From: Tsukamurella tyrosinosolvens
GTDB taxonomy: Bacteria > Actinomycetota > Actinomycetes > Mycobacteriales > Mycobacteriaceae
Assembly (NCBI RefSeq): GCF_900104775.1
Contig: NZ_FNSA01000003.1
Location: forward strand, 3,286,001 to 3,350,000
Direction: 5' to 3'
Length of the DNA: 64,000 nucleotides
Positions within the stretch are counted from its first letter, which is position 1. Each line of letters starts with the position of its first letter. The notes below the pieces were generated by a model that made no database searches, was not told the DNA's origin, and was given only the letters and a program-made list of their open reading frames with translations. This document shows, in pieces, positions 49,402 to 57,720 of this stretch. Position numbers and translations under genes: made by a program.

Positions 49402-49984
49402 CGGTCGCCTCCGATCCGGTGGTGCGGGCGTTGTCGTCGGTGGTGCGGGGTTGATCGGTGCGGGTGCGCTTCTCGCCGAAGCCCTCGTAGGGGTCGCGCC
49501 CGAACAGGGTCAACGCGACGAGCAGCACCGCGGCGACGCTGATCGCGCTGTCGGCGGTGTTGAAGACGGGGAACCAGTCGCCCACGGAGAAGAAGTCGAT
49601 GACGTGTCCGCGGAAGACGCCGGGGGCGCGGAAGATCCGGTCGGCGAGGTTGCCCAGCGCGCCGCCGAGCACCAGGCCCAGGCCGAGGGCCCACGGCAGC
49701 GAGGTCAGCTTGGAGCCCATCCGCACGATCCACACCACCACACCGACCGCGATCAGCGTGAGCACCCAGGTGTATCCGGTCGCCATGGAGAAGGCGGCGC
49801 CCGGGTTCTTCACGAAGTACAGGCTGAACGGGCCGAGCACGTGGATCTTCTCGCCGTAGTCCATGTGCCGGACCACCGTGGTCTTGGCCGCCAGGTCGAT
49901 GAGGAAGACCGCGACCGCGACCACCGCCAGGAGGATGCGCGGGTTCCGATACCAGCTCGGCCGTGCGGTTGCGGGGGAATCCAT
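49394..49984 (-). CDS. lspA: Lipoprotein signal peptidase
   Basis: A 196-residue aspartic membrane protease that cleaves prolipoproteins before the lipid-modified Cys. Four hydrophobic segments are seen. The catalytic Asp motifs are [12 protein letters not shown] and [11 protein letters not shown], and [12 protein letters not shown] is also typical. The C-terminal 35 residues are hydrophilic ([11 protein letters not shown]) and beyond the family core. The ATG is only 27 bp from the divergent lipoprotein gene start, so both promoters overlap. Confidence 0.95.
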   Translation of the reverse strand: MDSPATARPSWYRNPRILLAVVAVAVFLIDLAAKTTVVRHMDYGEKIHVLGPFSLYFVKNPGAAFSMATGYTWVLTLIAVGVVVWIVRMGSKLTSLPWALGLGLVLGGALGNLADRIFRAPGVFRGHVIDFFSVGDWFPVFNTADSAISVAAVLLVALTLFGRDPYEGFGEKRTRTDQPRTTDDNARTTGSEATDA

Positions 49985-49999
49985 GACTCCATCATCCAC

Positions 50000-50005
50000 T
50001 ACGGT
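50000..50005 (+). promoter_or_regulatory. -10 hexamer of the lipoprotein gene at 50012 (leaderless)
   Basis: TACGGT on the plus strand, 6 nt before the GTG at 50012, within the 27-bp spacer shared with lspA. Confidence 0.5.
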
Positions 50006-50011
50006 GGCGGT

Positions 50012-50992
50012 GTGCATGGCAAGCGGTTGCGGCTGGTCCCGGTGGTGGCGACGTCGACGGTGGTGCTCGTCACCGCCCTCGCGGGGTGCGGAGACGGTGA
50101 CTCCACCGGCGCCGGGGCCTCGTCCTCGGCACCCGCGCGACAGTCGGTCGCGGCCCCCGCGGCGGAGGCCGGCTGCGCCGCGAATCCGCCCGCGCTCCCC
50201 TCGCACGCGGTCACGGTCGACGTGCCGCAGGCGACGGTCGTGCTCGACTCCCCCGGCACCGGCGCACCCCGCGCGCTGACGGTCCGCCCGACCGCGGTCG
50301 CGGAGTACGCCTTGTTCACCAACTCGCTGCAGGTCTCCCAGGTCGCGGGCGAGCAGCCGACCGGCGGCAACCGCGACGTGACGCTGCCGCTGGTCGCGCA
50401 GCCTGCGTGCGCCGACCCGCTCGACGTCTACCTGTTCTTCGACGCGCCGCGGTCCACGGACGCCGCCACGACGAAGGCCCTCGACGTGGAGGCCGGGTCC
50501 GTCGCGCGCGTGAAGCTCGCGGCGAGCGGTGAGGTGCGCTCGTTCACCCTCGCGGCGCCGCCCGGCGTCTCCGCCGAGGCGCAGTCCGCGTTCGAGCAGG
50601 CCCTGCTGCAGACCTTCCTGCGGCTCGTGCCGCTGCCCTCCGAGCCGGTCGCCCCCGGCGCGACGTGGACGGTGACGCGGTCCATCCGCGCCGACAGCAC
50701 TCTCACCCAGACGATGCGGGTGACGCTCGGCGGCACCACCCTGCGCCCCGAACTGAAGGCCAAGGTGGACGAGTCGCCCGACGACTCCGTCTTCCGCGTG
50801 CCGGGCAGCGGCAGCACCCTGACCATCGAGAGTTACACGTCCGAGGGCAACGGCACCATCGAGATCGACCCGGCGCGTGCCTTCGGGCAGGGCGGGGTGC
50901 AGTTGGAGGGCGGCCGCACGCTGGTCGGCGACGATCCCGCGAAGAAGCTCACGCAGAAGACGGGCAGCGTCTACCGGTTCGGGCCGAAGTAG
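50012..50992 (+). CDS. Lipoprotein of unknown function
   Basis: A 326-residue exported lipoprotein: signal sequence VHGKRLRLVPVVATSTVVL, lipobox LAGC (Cys26), then a Ser/Ala/Pro linker and a beta-rich domain (HAVTVDVPQATVVLDSPGTG, LFFDAPRSTDAATTKALD, SEPVAPGATWTVTRSIRADS, TIESYTSEGNGTIEIDPAR). The repeat-like strand pattern suggests a beta-sandwich related to actinobacterial proteins with DUF6263-like folds, but I am not sure. The GTG start is set by TACGGT 6 nt upstream. Divergent to lspA, whose product would process it. Confidence 0.78.
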   Translation: MHGKRLRLVPVVATSTVVLVTALAGCGDGDSTGAGASSSAPARQSVAAPAAEAGCAANPPALPSHAVTVDVPQATVVLDSPGTGAPRALTVRPTAVAEYALFTNSLQVSQVAGEQPTGGNRDVTLPLVAQPACADPLDVYLFFDAPRSTDAATTKALDVEAGSVARVKLAASGEVRSFTLAAPPGVSAEAQSAFEQALLQTFLRLVPLPSEPVAPGATWTVTRSIRADSTLTQTMRVTLGGTTLRPELKAKVDESPDDSVFRVPGSGSTLTIESYTSEGNGTIEIDPARAFGQGGVQLEGGRTLVGDDPAKKLTQKTGSVYRFGPK

Positions 50993-50996
50993 GGCG

Positions 50997-51494
50997 TCAG
51001 TGGCAGGAGGGCGAATCGCGCCCGACCTGGACGATCATCTGACAGGCGTAGGAGCGCTGCAGCTTCCACCGGCCCTCGTCGAAGGCGAGGGTCGCGTACG
51101 CGAGCTGGTTCGTACCTCCCATGAGCACCGAGAACTGCGCCTTGGCGAGGCCCGGCTGTTCCAGCACGGGCCGGCCGATGTGCCAGCTGACCTGAGGGTT
51201 GTCGCTGCGCAGCTTGACCAGCTCGTCGAACAGCGGGCCGTCGGCAGGGGTCGCACCCTGCACCAGCTGCACCTTCTCCTCGAGCGGGACCTTCGGGTCG
51301 ACCGCCCGGCTGAGCATCTCCTCGAGCTGCTGCGTCGACGGAGCGCGGTCCGGAGTGCTCGACGGGGCCTCCGTCACCTGAACGGAGACGGCCGACGGTG
51401 TGCTCGACCGGGATTCGGTGTTCTCCCCGCTGCAGGCTCCGCAGGCCAGGCCCACGAGTACCGCGACAGGGGCCATGAGGACCCGTGCGCGCAT
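50997..51494 (-). CDS. MTB12-like secreted/lipid-anchored antigen
   Basis: A 165-residue exported protein. The signal region VLMAPVAVLVGLACGAC has Cys18 and Cys21, either of which could be the lipidated residue, though neither lipobox is ideal. The C-terminal domain (LEEMLSRAVDPKVPLEEKVQ, DELVKLRSDNPQVSWHIGRP, ATLAFDEGRWKLQRSYACQM) resembles the low-molecular-weight antigen MTB12/CFP-2 domain of mycobacteria, function unknown. The ATG at 51494 follows GGAGGTGA at 8 nt; the in-frame GTG at 51506 is part of that Shine-Dalgarno and rejected. Convergent with the previous gene, 4 bp apart. Confidence 0.8.
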   Translation of the reverse strand: MRARVLMAPVAVLVGLACGACSGENTESRSSTPSAVSVQVTEAPSSTPDRAPSTQQLEEMLSRAVDPKVPLEEKVQLVQGATPADGPLFDELVKLRSDNPQVSWHIGRPVLEQPGLAKAQFSVLMGGTNQLAYATLAFDEGRWKLQRSYACQMIVQVGRDSPSCH

Positions 51495-51598
51495 CGAGAA
51501 AGTCACCTCCGTCCGGCCGCTGCTTCGCCGCCTCCACTATGCCAAACGTGGCGCGGTGCGCCACCGCAGCCCGCGCCCGGCATGCGATGCTGCTTCGC

Positions 51599-52543
51599 AT
51601 GCCTGCAGTGATCGTGCTCGCCACGGGTGGCACCATCGCCAGCCGCCACGACGACTCCGGTGCCGCCGTCCCGGCCGACGCGGGCGCGGCGCTGGTGGCG
51701 ACGGCCGGGGCCGTGCCCGGCGTCGACGTGACGGTCCGCGACGTGACCGCCACGGACTCCTCCGCCCTGACGCTCGACCAGCTCGACGAGATCCGCGCCG
51801 CGGTCACCGACGCCCTCGGCGACCCGGATGTGGCGGGCGTCGTGGTGACGCACGGCACGGACACCATGGAGGAGACGTCGCTCCTCGTGGACCTCGCGCA
51901 CGCGGACCCGCGGCCCGTGGTCTTCACCGGCGCGCAGCACCCCGCCGACTCCCCCGCCGCCGACGGCCCCGCGAACCTCGCCGAGGCGATCGCCGTCGCC
52001 GCCGACCCCGCGTACCGGGGGCTCGGCGTGCTGCTCTCCTTCGCCGGCAACGTGCAGACGGTGCGCGGGCTCGCGAAGGTCTCCACGGTCGCGCCGCAGC
52101 CCTTCGCGGGCGGCCTGCCGGTCGCCGAGCTGGAGGGCACGGCGCCGCACCGCCTGCTGACCAAGCAGGCACCGATCGCCGATGTCCGGGTCGACGTCGT
52201 CGCCTCCTATCCGGGAGCCGACGGTGCCCTCGTCGACGCGTCCGTCGCGGCCGGGGCGCGCGGGATCGTCTTGGCGGGCACCGGGAGCGGGAACACGACG
52301 GTGGCGCTCGCCGACGCTGTGCGGCGCGCCCTCGACGCGGGCGTCGTGGTGGTCGTCTCGACGCGGATCGCGTCCGGCCCCGTCGACGCCGCGTACGGCG
52401 GGGGCGGCGGCGCGGCCGATCTCGTCGCCGCCGGTGCGCTGCTCTCGCGTCGGCTGCGTCCCGGGCAGGCGCGGATCGTGCTGCTCGCCCTGCTGGCCGC
52501 CGGCGTGGGCCCGCGGTGGATCGGCGCGTACCTCGGGCGGTAG
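51599..52543 (+). CDS. ansA: L-asparaginase
   Basis: A 314-residue bacterial-type asparaginase. The two active-site Thr regions are VLATGGTIAS (Thr12) and VVTHGTDTMEETS (around residue 87), with FTGAQHPADSPAADGPANL following. It hydrolyses asparagine to aspartate and ammonia, and seems cytoplasmic (no signal peptide). The ATG at 51599 lies 7 nt after GATGCT, a loose -10; an ATG at 51587 is possible. Divergent from the MTB12-like gene. M. tuberculosis has ansA in the same neighbourhood (lspA, dinX), as I recall. Confidence 0.92.
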   Translation: MPAVIVLATGGTIASRHDDSGAAVPADAGAALVATAGAVPGVDVTVRDVTATDSSALTLDQLDEIRAAVTDALGDPDVAGVVVTHGTDTMEETSLLVDLAHADPRPVVFTGAQHPADSPAADGPANLAEAIAVAADPAYRGLGVLLSFAGNVQTVRGLAKVSTVAPQPFAGGLPVAELEGTAPHRLLTKQAPIADVRVDVVASYPGADGALVDASVAAGARGIVLAGTGSGNTTVALADAVRRALDAGVVVVVSTRIASGPVDAAYGGGGGAADLVAAGALLSRRLRPGQARIVLLALLAAGVGPRWIGAYLGR

Positions 52544-52556
52544 CGCGGGGGCGCGG

Positions 52557-52562
52557 TAGGTT
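52557..52562 (+). promoter_or_regulatory. -10 hexamer of the KtrB-like gene (leaderless)
   Basis: TAGGTT on the plus strand, 6 nt before the ATG at 52569. Confidence 0.5.
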
Positions 52563-52568
52563 CGGCTG

Positions 52569-53930
52569 ATGGCCCGCGGAATGGCCGGCCCGACCCAGCC
52601 GGCACGCCTGATCGTCCTGGGGTTCGGCCTGGCGACGGTGCTGGGCACCGTCCTCCTCTCGCTGCCGATCGCGGCCACCGACGGCCAGCGGACCGCCCTG
52701 AGCACGGCGCTGTTCACCGCCACCTCGGCGGTCTGCGTGAACGGGCTGGCGGTGGTCGACACCGAATCGCACTGGTCCACCTTCGGCGAGGTGGTGATCA
52801 TGGTGCTGGTGCAGGTGGGTGGTCTCGGGATCATCTCCCTGGCTTCGCTCCTCGGGCTGCTGGTGGCGCGCCGCATCGGGCTGCGGCTGCAGATCCTGGC
52901 GCAGGCGGAGAACAAGAGCCTCGAGCTCGGCGAGAGCAAGCGCGTGGTGCTCGGCGTGGTCCGGATGAGCCTCGCCGTGGAGGCGGTGACGGCGCTGTTC
53001 CTGTTCGCGCGGTTCGCGCTGGGCTACGACGTCTCCCTCGGCCGCGCCGCGTATCTCGCGGTGTTCCACGCCGTCACGGCCTACAACAACGCGGGCATCG
53101 CCCTCTACTCGGACAGCCTGACCCGGTTCGCCGAGGACCCCGGCATCGTCGTGCCGATCATGGCCGCGATCGTGATCGGCGGCCTCGGGTTCCCGGTGAT
53201 CTACGAGGTGACGCGAGCGATGCGCCGTCGCCTGAACCGCGACACCGCGCTGACCCGCTGGTCGCTGCACACCAAGCTGACCCTCGTCACCTACTTCGCG
53301 CTGCTCGTGGCGGGCGTCGCGCTGATCACCGCGTTCGAGTGGTCGAACCCGGCGACGCTGGGACCGCGCGACGTGCCGGGCAAGATCCTCACGGGCATGT
53401 TCGCCGGGGTGTCGCCGCGCACGGCCGGTTTCAACACGATCGACGTGGGCGCGATGCACCCCACGTCGCTGCTCACCACCGACGTGCTCATGTTCATCGG
53501 CGGCGGCAGCGGCGGTGTCGCGGGCGGGATCAAGGTGACGACGTTCGCGATCCTCGCGTTCGTCATCTGGGCGGAGGTCCGCGGCGAGCCTACGGTGCAC
53601 GCCTTCGGCCGGCGCATCTCCGCGGACGTGCAGCGGCAGGCGATCACGGTGGCCCTGATGAGCGTGGGCGCGGTGATGGTGGGCACCTTGACGCTGCTGC
53701 AGATGACGCATTTCGAGCTCGACGCGGTGTTGTTCGAAGTGGTGTCCGCGTTCTCGACGGTGGGCCTGAGTACGGGGATCACCGACGACCTGCCCCTCGG
53801 CGGGCGGATACTGCTGGTGGTCCTGATGTTCGCGGGGCGACTCGGCCCCGTGACCGTGGCGTCCGCCCTCGCCCTGCGCGAGCGCGAACGCCGCTACGAG
53901 TTGCCGGAGGAGCGTCCGATCGTTGGCTAA
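52569..53930 (+). CDS. ktrB: TrkH/KtrB-family potassium uptake channel subunit
   Basis: A 453-residue membrane protein with four M1-P-M2 repeats. The pore-loop glycines of the potassium filter are seen in SAVCVNGLAVVD, TAYNNAGIALYSD, SPRTAGFNTID and AFSTVGLSTGI. KtrB size (rather than TrkH, about 480) and the following RCK gene indicate a Ktr-type system for K+ uptake driven by Na+ or H+. ATG start lies 6 nt after TAGGTT. Its stop overlaps the start of the regulatory gene by 8 nt. Confidence 0.92.
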   Translation: MARGMAGPTQPARLIVLGFGLATVLGTVLLSLPIAATDGQRTALSTALFTATSAVCVNGLAVVDTESHWSTFGEVVIMVLVQVGGLGIISLASLLGLLVARRIGLRLQILAQAENKSLELGESKRVVLGVVRMSLAVEAVTALFLFARFALGYDVSLGRAAYLAVFHAVTAYNNAGIALYSDSLTRFAEDPGIVVPIMAAIVIGGLGFPVIYEVTRAMRRRLNRDTALTRWSLHTKLTLVTYFALLVAGVALITAFEWSNPATLGPRDVPGKILTGMFAGVSPRTAGFNTIDVGAMHPTSLLTTDVLMFIGGGSGGVAGGIKVTTFAILAFVIWAEVRGEPTVHAFGRRISADVQRQAITVALMSVGAVMVGTLTLLQMTHFELDAVLFEVVSAFSTVGLSTGITDDLPLGGRILLVVLMFAGRLGPVTVASALALRERERRYELPEERPIVG

Positions 53931-54597
53931 GTCACTCAAGCGCACCGGGATGCGCATCGTCGTCATCGGGCTGGGACGGTTCGGCGCGTCGGTGGCGCGC
54001 GAGCTCATCGCGCAGGGCGCGGAGGTCCTCGGGCTGGACGTCGACGAGCGCCGCGTGCAGCGGATCTCCGACGACCTGACCTTCGCGGCGGTCGCCGACT
54101 CCACCGACGAGGAGGCGCTCAAGCAGCTGGGCGTGCCCGACTTCGCGCACGCCGTGGTGTCGATCGGCTCCGACCTGGAGGCGGGCATCCTCACCACGTC
54201 GCTGCTCTCGGAGTTCCGGATCCCCAACATCTGGGCGAAGGCCACGAGCCATCAGCACCGTCGGATCCTCGAACGGGTCGGCGCGCACCACGTCGTGCTC
54301 CCCGAGCACGAGATGGGCGAGCGGGTGGCGCATCTCGTGACGGGCGGCAAGATGCTCGACTACGTCGAGTTCGAGCAGGACTACGCGATGGTCAAAGCGC
54401 ACGCCCCGCGCAGCATCGTCGGCAAGGCGCTCAAGGACTCCGGCGTGCGGCACAAGTACGGGATCACCGTGGTCGCGATCAAGCATCCGGGTGAGGACTT
54501 CACGCACGCCGACTACGACACGGTGGTGCAGGAGGGCGACGTGCTCATCGTCGCGGGCCGCAACGAGGCCGTCGAGGCGTTCGCGGACGTGAACTGA
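53923..54597 (+). CDS. ktrA: KtrA-type RCK regulatory subunit
   Basis: A 224-residue cytoplasmic ring-forming regulator. The N-terminal RCK/TrkA-N Rossmann domain (VIGLGRFGASVARELIAQGA, LGLDVDERRVQRISDD, AVADSTDEEAL) binds nucleotide, and the TrkA-C domain (IVGKALKDSGVRHKYGITVV, EGDVLIVAGRNEAVEAF) senses ligand. The start appears to be TTG at 53923, with GGAGGAG about 10 nt upstream; an ATG at 53950 (MRIVVIGLGRFG) is the alternative. It gates KtrB and is co-translated with it. Confidence 0.9.
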   Translation: MAKSLKRTGMRIVVIGLGRFGASVARELIAQGAEVLGLDVDERRVQRISDDLTFAAVADSTDEEALKQLGVPDFAHAVVSIGSDLEAGILTTSLLSEFRIPNIWAKATSHQHRRILERVGAHHVVLPEHEMGERVAHLVTGGKMLDYVEFEQDYAMVKAHAPRSIVGKALKDSGVRHKYGITVVAIKHPGEDFTHADYDTVVQEGDVLIVAGRNEAVEAFADVN

Positions 54598-54604
54598 CCG
54601 CGCG

Positions 54605-55753
54605 TCAGTCCCGCCGGTGCTGGGAGTTCAGCGCGGCGCGGACGGCCTCGGTGTGCTCGCCCAGGCCCGGCGGCCTGCGGTAGTCGACGACGGGGGTGCG
54701 GGAGAAGCCGATCGGATTGCGCACCTGGTCCATCGCACTGTCGCCGACGGTGACCCGTGGGCGCAGGCCCAGGCGTTCGGCGAGTGCGAATCCCGAGGCG
54801 ACGTCGCCGACGGTGCCGGCCGGCACCCCCGCCTCCGTGAGCCGGCGGGCCCACTCCTCCGCTTCGTGCGCCGCGAGCCCCTGCTCGAGGAGCGGGACCA
54901 GCTCGGCGCGGTGGCGCACGCGGTCCGGGTTGGTCGCGAAGCGTGGATCGTCGGCGAGGTCCGCGGCTCCCACGGTGGCGGCGAGGCGCGCGAACTGGCC
55001 GTCGTTGCCGCACGCCACGGCGAGGATGCCGTCGCGGCAGCGGAGTGTCTCGTAGGGAGCGATCGACGGGTGGCTGTTGCCCATCCGCGACGGGGTGGCG
55101 CCGGTCGCGAGGAAGTTCGCGCCCTGGTTGGCGAGCGAACCGAGAAGGGACGAGAGCAGATTCACCTCGACGCGCTGTCCCCGGCCCGAGCGCTCCCGCT
55201 CGTAGAGGGCGGCGAGGATCCCGGCGACGGCGTCCTTGGCGGTGAGGACGTCCACGAGGGCGACACCCACCTTCATCGGGTCGCCGTCCGGCTCGCCCGT
55301 GATGCTCATCAGCCCGCCGAGGGCCTGGACGAGGAAGTCGTAGCCCGGCAGCTCCGCGCCCGCATCCGAGCCGAATCCCGTGACCGAGCAGTAGATCAGG
55401 CGTGGGTTCGCCGCGGCGAGCTCCTCGTAGCCGAAGCCCTTCGCGTCGAGCGATCCGCTGCGGAAGTTCTCGACGAGGACGTCGGCGCGGCGCGCCAGTT
55501 CCCGGGCCGCCGCGCGATCCTCGGGATCGTCGAGGTCGAGCTCGACACTGCGCTTCGAGCGGTTCGCCGACTCGAAATAGGCGCTCGTGCCGTCGGTCCA
55601 CGGCGGGCCCCAGCGCCGCGTGTCGTCGCCCGTGCCCGGGCGCTCGAGCTTGATCACGTCGGCGCCGAGGTCCGCCAGCATCACCGTCGCGAGCGGTCCC
55701 GCGAGGACCCGACTGAAGTCCGCGACCACGATCCCGTCGAGTATCGATGCCAT
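54605..55753 (-). CDS. CaiB/BaiF family III CoA-transferase
   Basis: A 382-residue CoA-transferase. Typical features: VVADFSRVLAGPLATVMLAD, GADVIKLERPGTGDDTR, SANRSKRSVELDLDDPEDR, the segment PGYDFLVQALGGLMSITG with the presumed catalytic Asp, and KDAVAGILAALYERERSGRG. It transfers CoA between carboxylic acids; the substrate is not predictable. ATG at 55753 follows GGAGGAG at 4 nt. It stands alone on the minus strand, convergent with ktrA at 7 bp. Confidence 0.93.
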   Translation of the reverse strand: MASILDGIVVADFSRVLAGPLATVMLADLGADVIKLERPGTGDDTRRWGPPWTDGTSAYFESANRSKRSVELDLDDPEDRAAARELARRADVLVENFRSGSLDAKGFGYEELAAANPRLIYCSVTGFGSDAGAELPGYDFLVQALGGLMSITGEPDGDPMKVGVALVDVLTAKDAVAGILAALYERERSGRGQRVEVNLLSSLLGSLANQGANFLATGATPSRMGNSHPSIAPYETLRCRDGILAVACGNDGQFARLAATVGAADLADDPRFATNPDRVRHRAELVPLLEQGLAAHEAEEWARRLTEAGVPAGTVGDVASGFALAERLGLRPRVTVGDSAMDQVRNPIGFSRTPVVDYRRPPGLGEHTEAVRAALNSQHRRD

Positions 55754-55866
55754 CGTGCTCCTCCGTCCGTCGAGTGCGTGATCGCTTCGGATTGTGCCCC
55801 GCACATCGCCGGGGGACCGCCCCGCCCCTCCGCTCCGTCCGGCCGGGTGCTCGTGACCCCGTCGTG

Positions 55867-56532
55867 CTACGGAAGCGGCCTGCGCCAATCCAACCCGACG
55901 ACACGGATCCGGGTTTCGGTGTCACCGTCCCACTCGTAGTGGAGCCCCTGGGCGTCCAGAGCCGACGTGATCACGGCAGCGAGATCGTCGAACGTGCGCT
56001 CGTACAGCGCGGCCATCCGGTCGTCGTCGCCCCCGGCCCTCGCGAGCTCGGCGGGATCGATCGACGGCGACGGACCGAAGGAGCCGTAACCGAGGTAGAC
56101 GGACGGCTCTGCGTAAGCAAGGGCAATGGCGTCCTGCTGGGTGAAGAACACGTAGCCCCACTCATCCGCACGATCGTCCCCGATCTCGGCGTCGGCGCAG
56201 GTGCGGCAGCAGGTGAAGTTCTGCCGCACCAGGATCCCCTTCGCGGCGATCGCGTCGCACGCGGCGTCGAACCGCACCCAGTCGCCCTCGCCCTCCGACC
56301 GGTCGAGGTGTGCCTGGTACGCCGCACGCGCCGCGCGGACAGCTTCCCGCGCTTCCGCAGATCCGGCGCCGGACGCCTCGAGCAGCTCCGCCACCCGGCC
56401 CGCCGTGAAATAGCCGGGGTTGACGAGAATCGAGGCGGCACGGAGTCTGTTGTCCGGCAGGGTCCGCACGAGCGTCCCGTCGCGCAACCGCTCGGGCACC
56501 TGACTGTTCTGCTGACTGAAGCGACTCCCCAC
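55867..56532 (-). CDS. Uncharacterised protein, DUF6891-like
   Basis: About 221 residues. Segments such as AAKGILVRQNFTCCRTCADA, WGYVFFTQQDAIALAYAEPS and VYLGYGSFGPSPSIDP resemble the family I know as DUF6891, function unknown; the CC..C cluster may bind metal. The C-terminal end (LDAQGLHYEWDGDTETRIRV) is typical too. The GTG at 56532 is chosen because TATGGT lies 6 nt upstream (56539-56544); the ATG at 56580 would put two divergent starts only 9 bp apart. It neighbours a gene of another unknown family and could share its role. Confidence 0.7.
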   Translation of the reverse strand: MGSRFSQQNSQVPERLRDGTLVRTLPDNRLRAASILVNPGYFTAGRVAELLEASGAGSAEAREAVRAARAAYQAHLDRSEGEGDWVRFDAACDAIAAKGILVRQNFTCCRTCADAEIGDDRADEWGYVFFTQQDAIALAYAEPSVYLGYGSFGPSPSIDPAELARAGGDDDRMAALYERTFDDLAAVITSALDAQGLHYEWDGDTETRIRVVGLDWRRPLP

Positions 56533-56538
56533 TTCTGC

Positions 56539-56544
56539 ACCATA
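56539..56544 (-). promoter_or_regulatory. -10 hexamer of the DUF6891-like gene
   Basis: TATGGT on the minus strand, 6 nt before the GTG at 56532. Confidence 0.4.
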
Positions 56545-56589
56545 TCGCAGAGTGGATTCACGTTCCCTGACTTGTGACATAGTGATGTC

Positions 56590-57225
56590 ATGAGCACCTG
56601 GGAGGACCTGCAGCGCACGCCGATCGCCGACGTGCGGCGGCGCGCGGCGATCGTGGACACGTGGAACGACATCGAGCCCGTCGACGTCCCCGGTGGCGTG
56701 CGGTTCGCATGGAACGACGGGGGTGGACAGGCCGCCGGCTGGTTCTTCGCCGGCGACGGGCGCGTACTCCTGCTGACGTTCGAGCACGAAAGCTCGCTCA
56801 ACTTCTACGACGACGACTACGCGGGTCAGCGCGCGGTCTTCGACGACGTCCCGACGGACCTCGTAGCAATGGTCGCGAACCAACCTTCGAACTACGAGTT
56901 CCTCACCATCGCGAACACTGAGGGCGAGACGCTTCCCCACGCGAGCGGCGTCTTCTGGTTCGACGGCGCCGCATGGCACGTCGCGCAGGGCCTGGTCGAC
57001 TACTGCGCCACCCACGACATCTCCCTGATCGCGGACGGCGTCTTCAGCCACGACGTCGGGTTCGAGTACGCCCTGGGCGACTACCGATTCGGCGAGGAGT
57101 TCACAGCCGAGGCGCTGATCGCCGAGCAGGTGGCGAACGGCTACTACGAGGAGCCGGGCGAGGAGGAGGCCGCGCTCGCGAGGTTGCGCGCCGTGTTCGC
57201 AGCGTACGACCGCGCCCCTCGGTAG
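56590..57225 (+). CDS. Uncharacterised protein, copy 1 of a paralogous pair
   Basis: A 211-residue, acidic, probably cytoplasmic protein that I do not recognise. It is clearly homologous to the protein at 59373: shared motifs are W(E/D)xLQRTPI at the start, DGGGQ, DGRVLLLT(F/Y)EHE, GVFWFDG and WH(V/I)A(Q/E)GL...YC, in the same order at matching spacing. No catalytic signature or transmembrane segment. Architecture recalls small binding or immunity-type proteins, but that is only a guess. The ATG is 57 bp from the divergent DUF6891-like start. Its TAG stop forms part of the next promoter. Confidence 0.75.
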   Translation: MSTWEDLQRTPIADVRRRAAIVDTWNDIEPVDVPGGVRFAWNDGGGQAAGWFFAGDGRVLLLTFEHESSLNFYDDDYAGQRAVFDDVPTDLVAMVANQPSNYEFLTIANTEGETLPHASGVFWFDGAAWHVAQGLVDYCATHDISLIADGVFSHDVGFEYALGDYRFGEEFTAEALIAEQVANGYYEEPGEEEAALARLRAVFAAYDRAPR

Positions 57226-57228
57226 CGT
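57223..57228 (+). promoter_or_regulatory. -10 hexamer of the small SRPBCC gene, overlapping a stop codon
   Basis: TAGCGT on the plus strand, 6 nt before the ATG at 57235. Its first three bases are the TAG stop of the preceding gene. Confidence 0.45.
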
Positions 57229-57234
57229 GGCGGG

Positions 57235-57630
57235 ATGACCGAGGAGTCCCGCCACATCAGCGTCGTGATCCCCCGCCCCGCCGCGGAGGTGTACGCCTTC
57301 GCCCGCGATCCGGAGAACCTGGTCCGCTGGGCCGCCGGCCTCGCGACCGGCGTGCGGTTCGACGGTGACGACCTGCTGACGGACTCGCCGATGGGCGAGG
57401 TGCGTGTGCGGTTCGCGGCGGCTAATCCGTTCGGCGTGCTCGACCACGACGTGACGCTGCCCGACGGCACCGTCGTGAACAATCCCCTGCGCGTGCTGGC
57501 GCAACCGGACGGTGCGGAGGTGTTGTTCACGGTGCGGCGGCTGGGCGCCAGCGACGCGGACTTCGACCGGGACTGCGCGACGGTGCTCGCCGACCTGGAG
57601 CGCCTTCGCTCGGTGATGCTCGCGCCCTGA
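57235..57630 (+). CDS. SRPBCC (polyketide cyclase-like) family protein
   Basis: A 131-residue START-like ligand-binding protein: HISVVIPRPAAEVYAFARDP, NLVRWAAGLATGVR, PFGVLDHDVTLPDGTVVNNP and EVLFTVRRLGASDADFDRDC are typical of the SRPBCC fold. The ligand is unknown. It has its own probable leaderless promoter although it follows the preceding gene by only 9 bp. Confidence 0.82.
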   Translation: MTEESRHISVVIPRPAAEVYAFARDPENLVRWAAGLATGVRFDGDDLLTDSPMGEVRVRFAAANPFGVLDHDVTLPDGTVVNNPLRVLAQPDGAEVLFTVRRLGASDADFDRDCATVLADLERLRSVMLAP

Positions 57631-57646
57631 CGACCACACCATTTCA

Positions 57647-57662
57647 TCGAACCTTTCATCGA
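57647..57662. promoter_or_regulatory. Candidate LexA (SOS) box
   Basis: TCGAACCTTTCATCGA matches the mycobacterial SOS box TCGAAC-N4-GTTCGA at 10 of 12 defined positions. It lies directly upstream of the -35 of the DUF222/HNH gene. Genes of the related 13E12 family are SOS-controlled in M. tuberculosis. Confidence 0.4.
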
Positions 57663-57668
57663 TAATCG

Positions 57669-57698
57669 TTGCAGTCCCATCGAACATCGAGGTAGAAT
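57669..57698 (+). promoter_or_regulatory. Promoter of the DUF222/HNH gene
   Basis: TTGCAG (57669-57674), an 18-bp spacer and TAGAAT (57693-57698): one of the best promoters in the window. Transcription from about 57705 would give a short leader carrying GGGGGG before the ATG at 57721. CATCGA-type repeats fill 57641-57690. Confidence 0.65.
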
Positions 57699-57720
57699 GA
57701 AGGTGTCCGAGGGGGGCGAG

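Noticed and set aside
51495-51506. GTG at 51506 as start of the MTB12-like protein.
   Set aside because: That GTG belongs to the GGAGGTGA Shine-Dalgarno serving the ATG at 51494.
57697-57720. ATG at 57697 as start of the DUF222/HNH protein.
   Set aside because: It lies within the -10 hexamer TAGAAT, while the ATG at 57721 has a proper GGGGGG ribosome-binding site.
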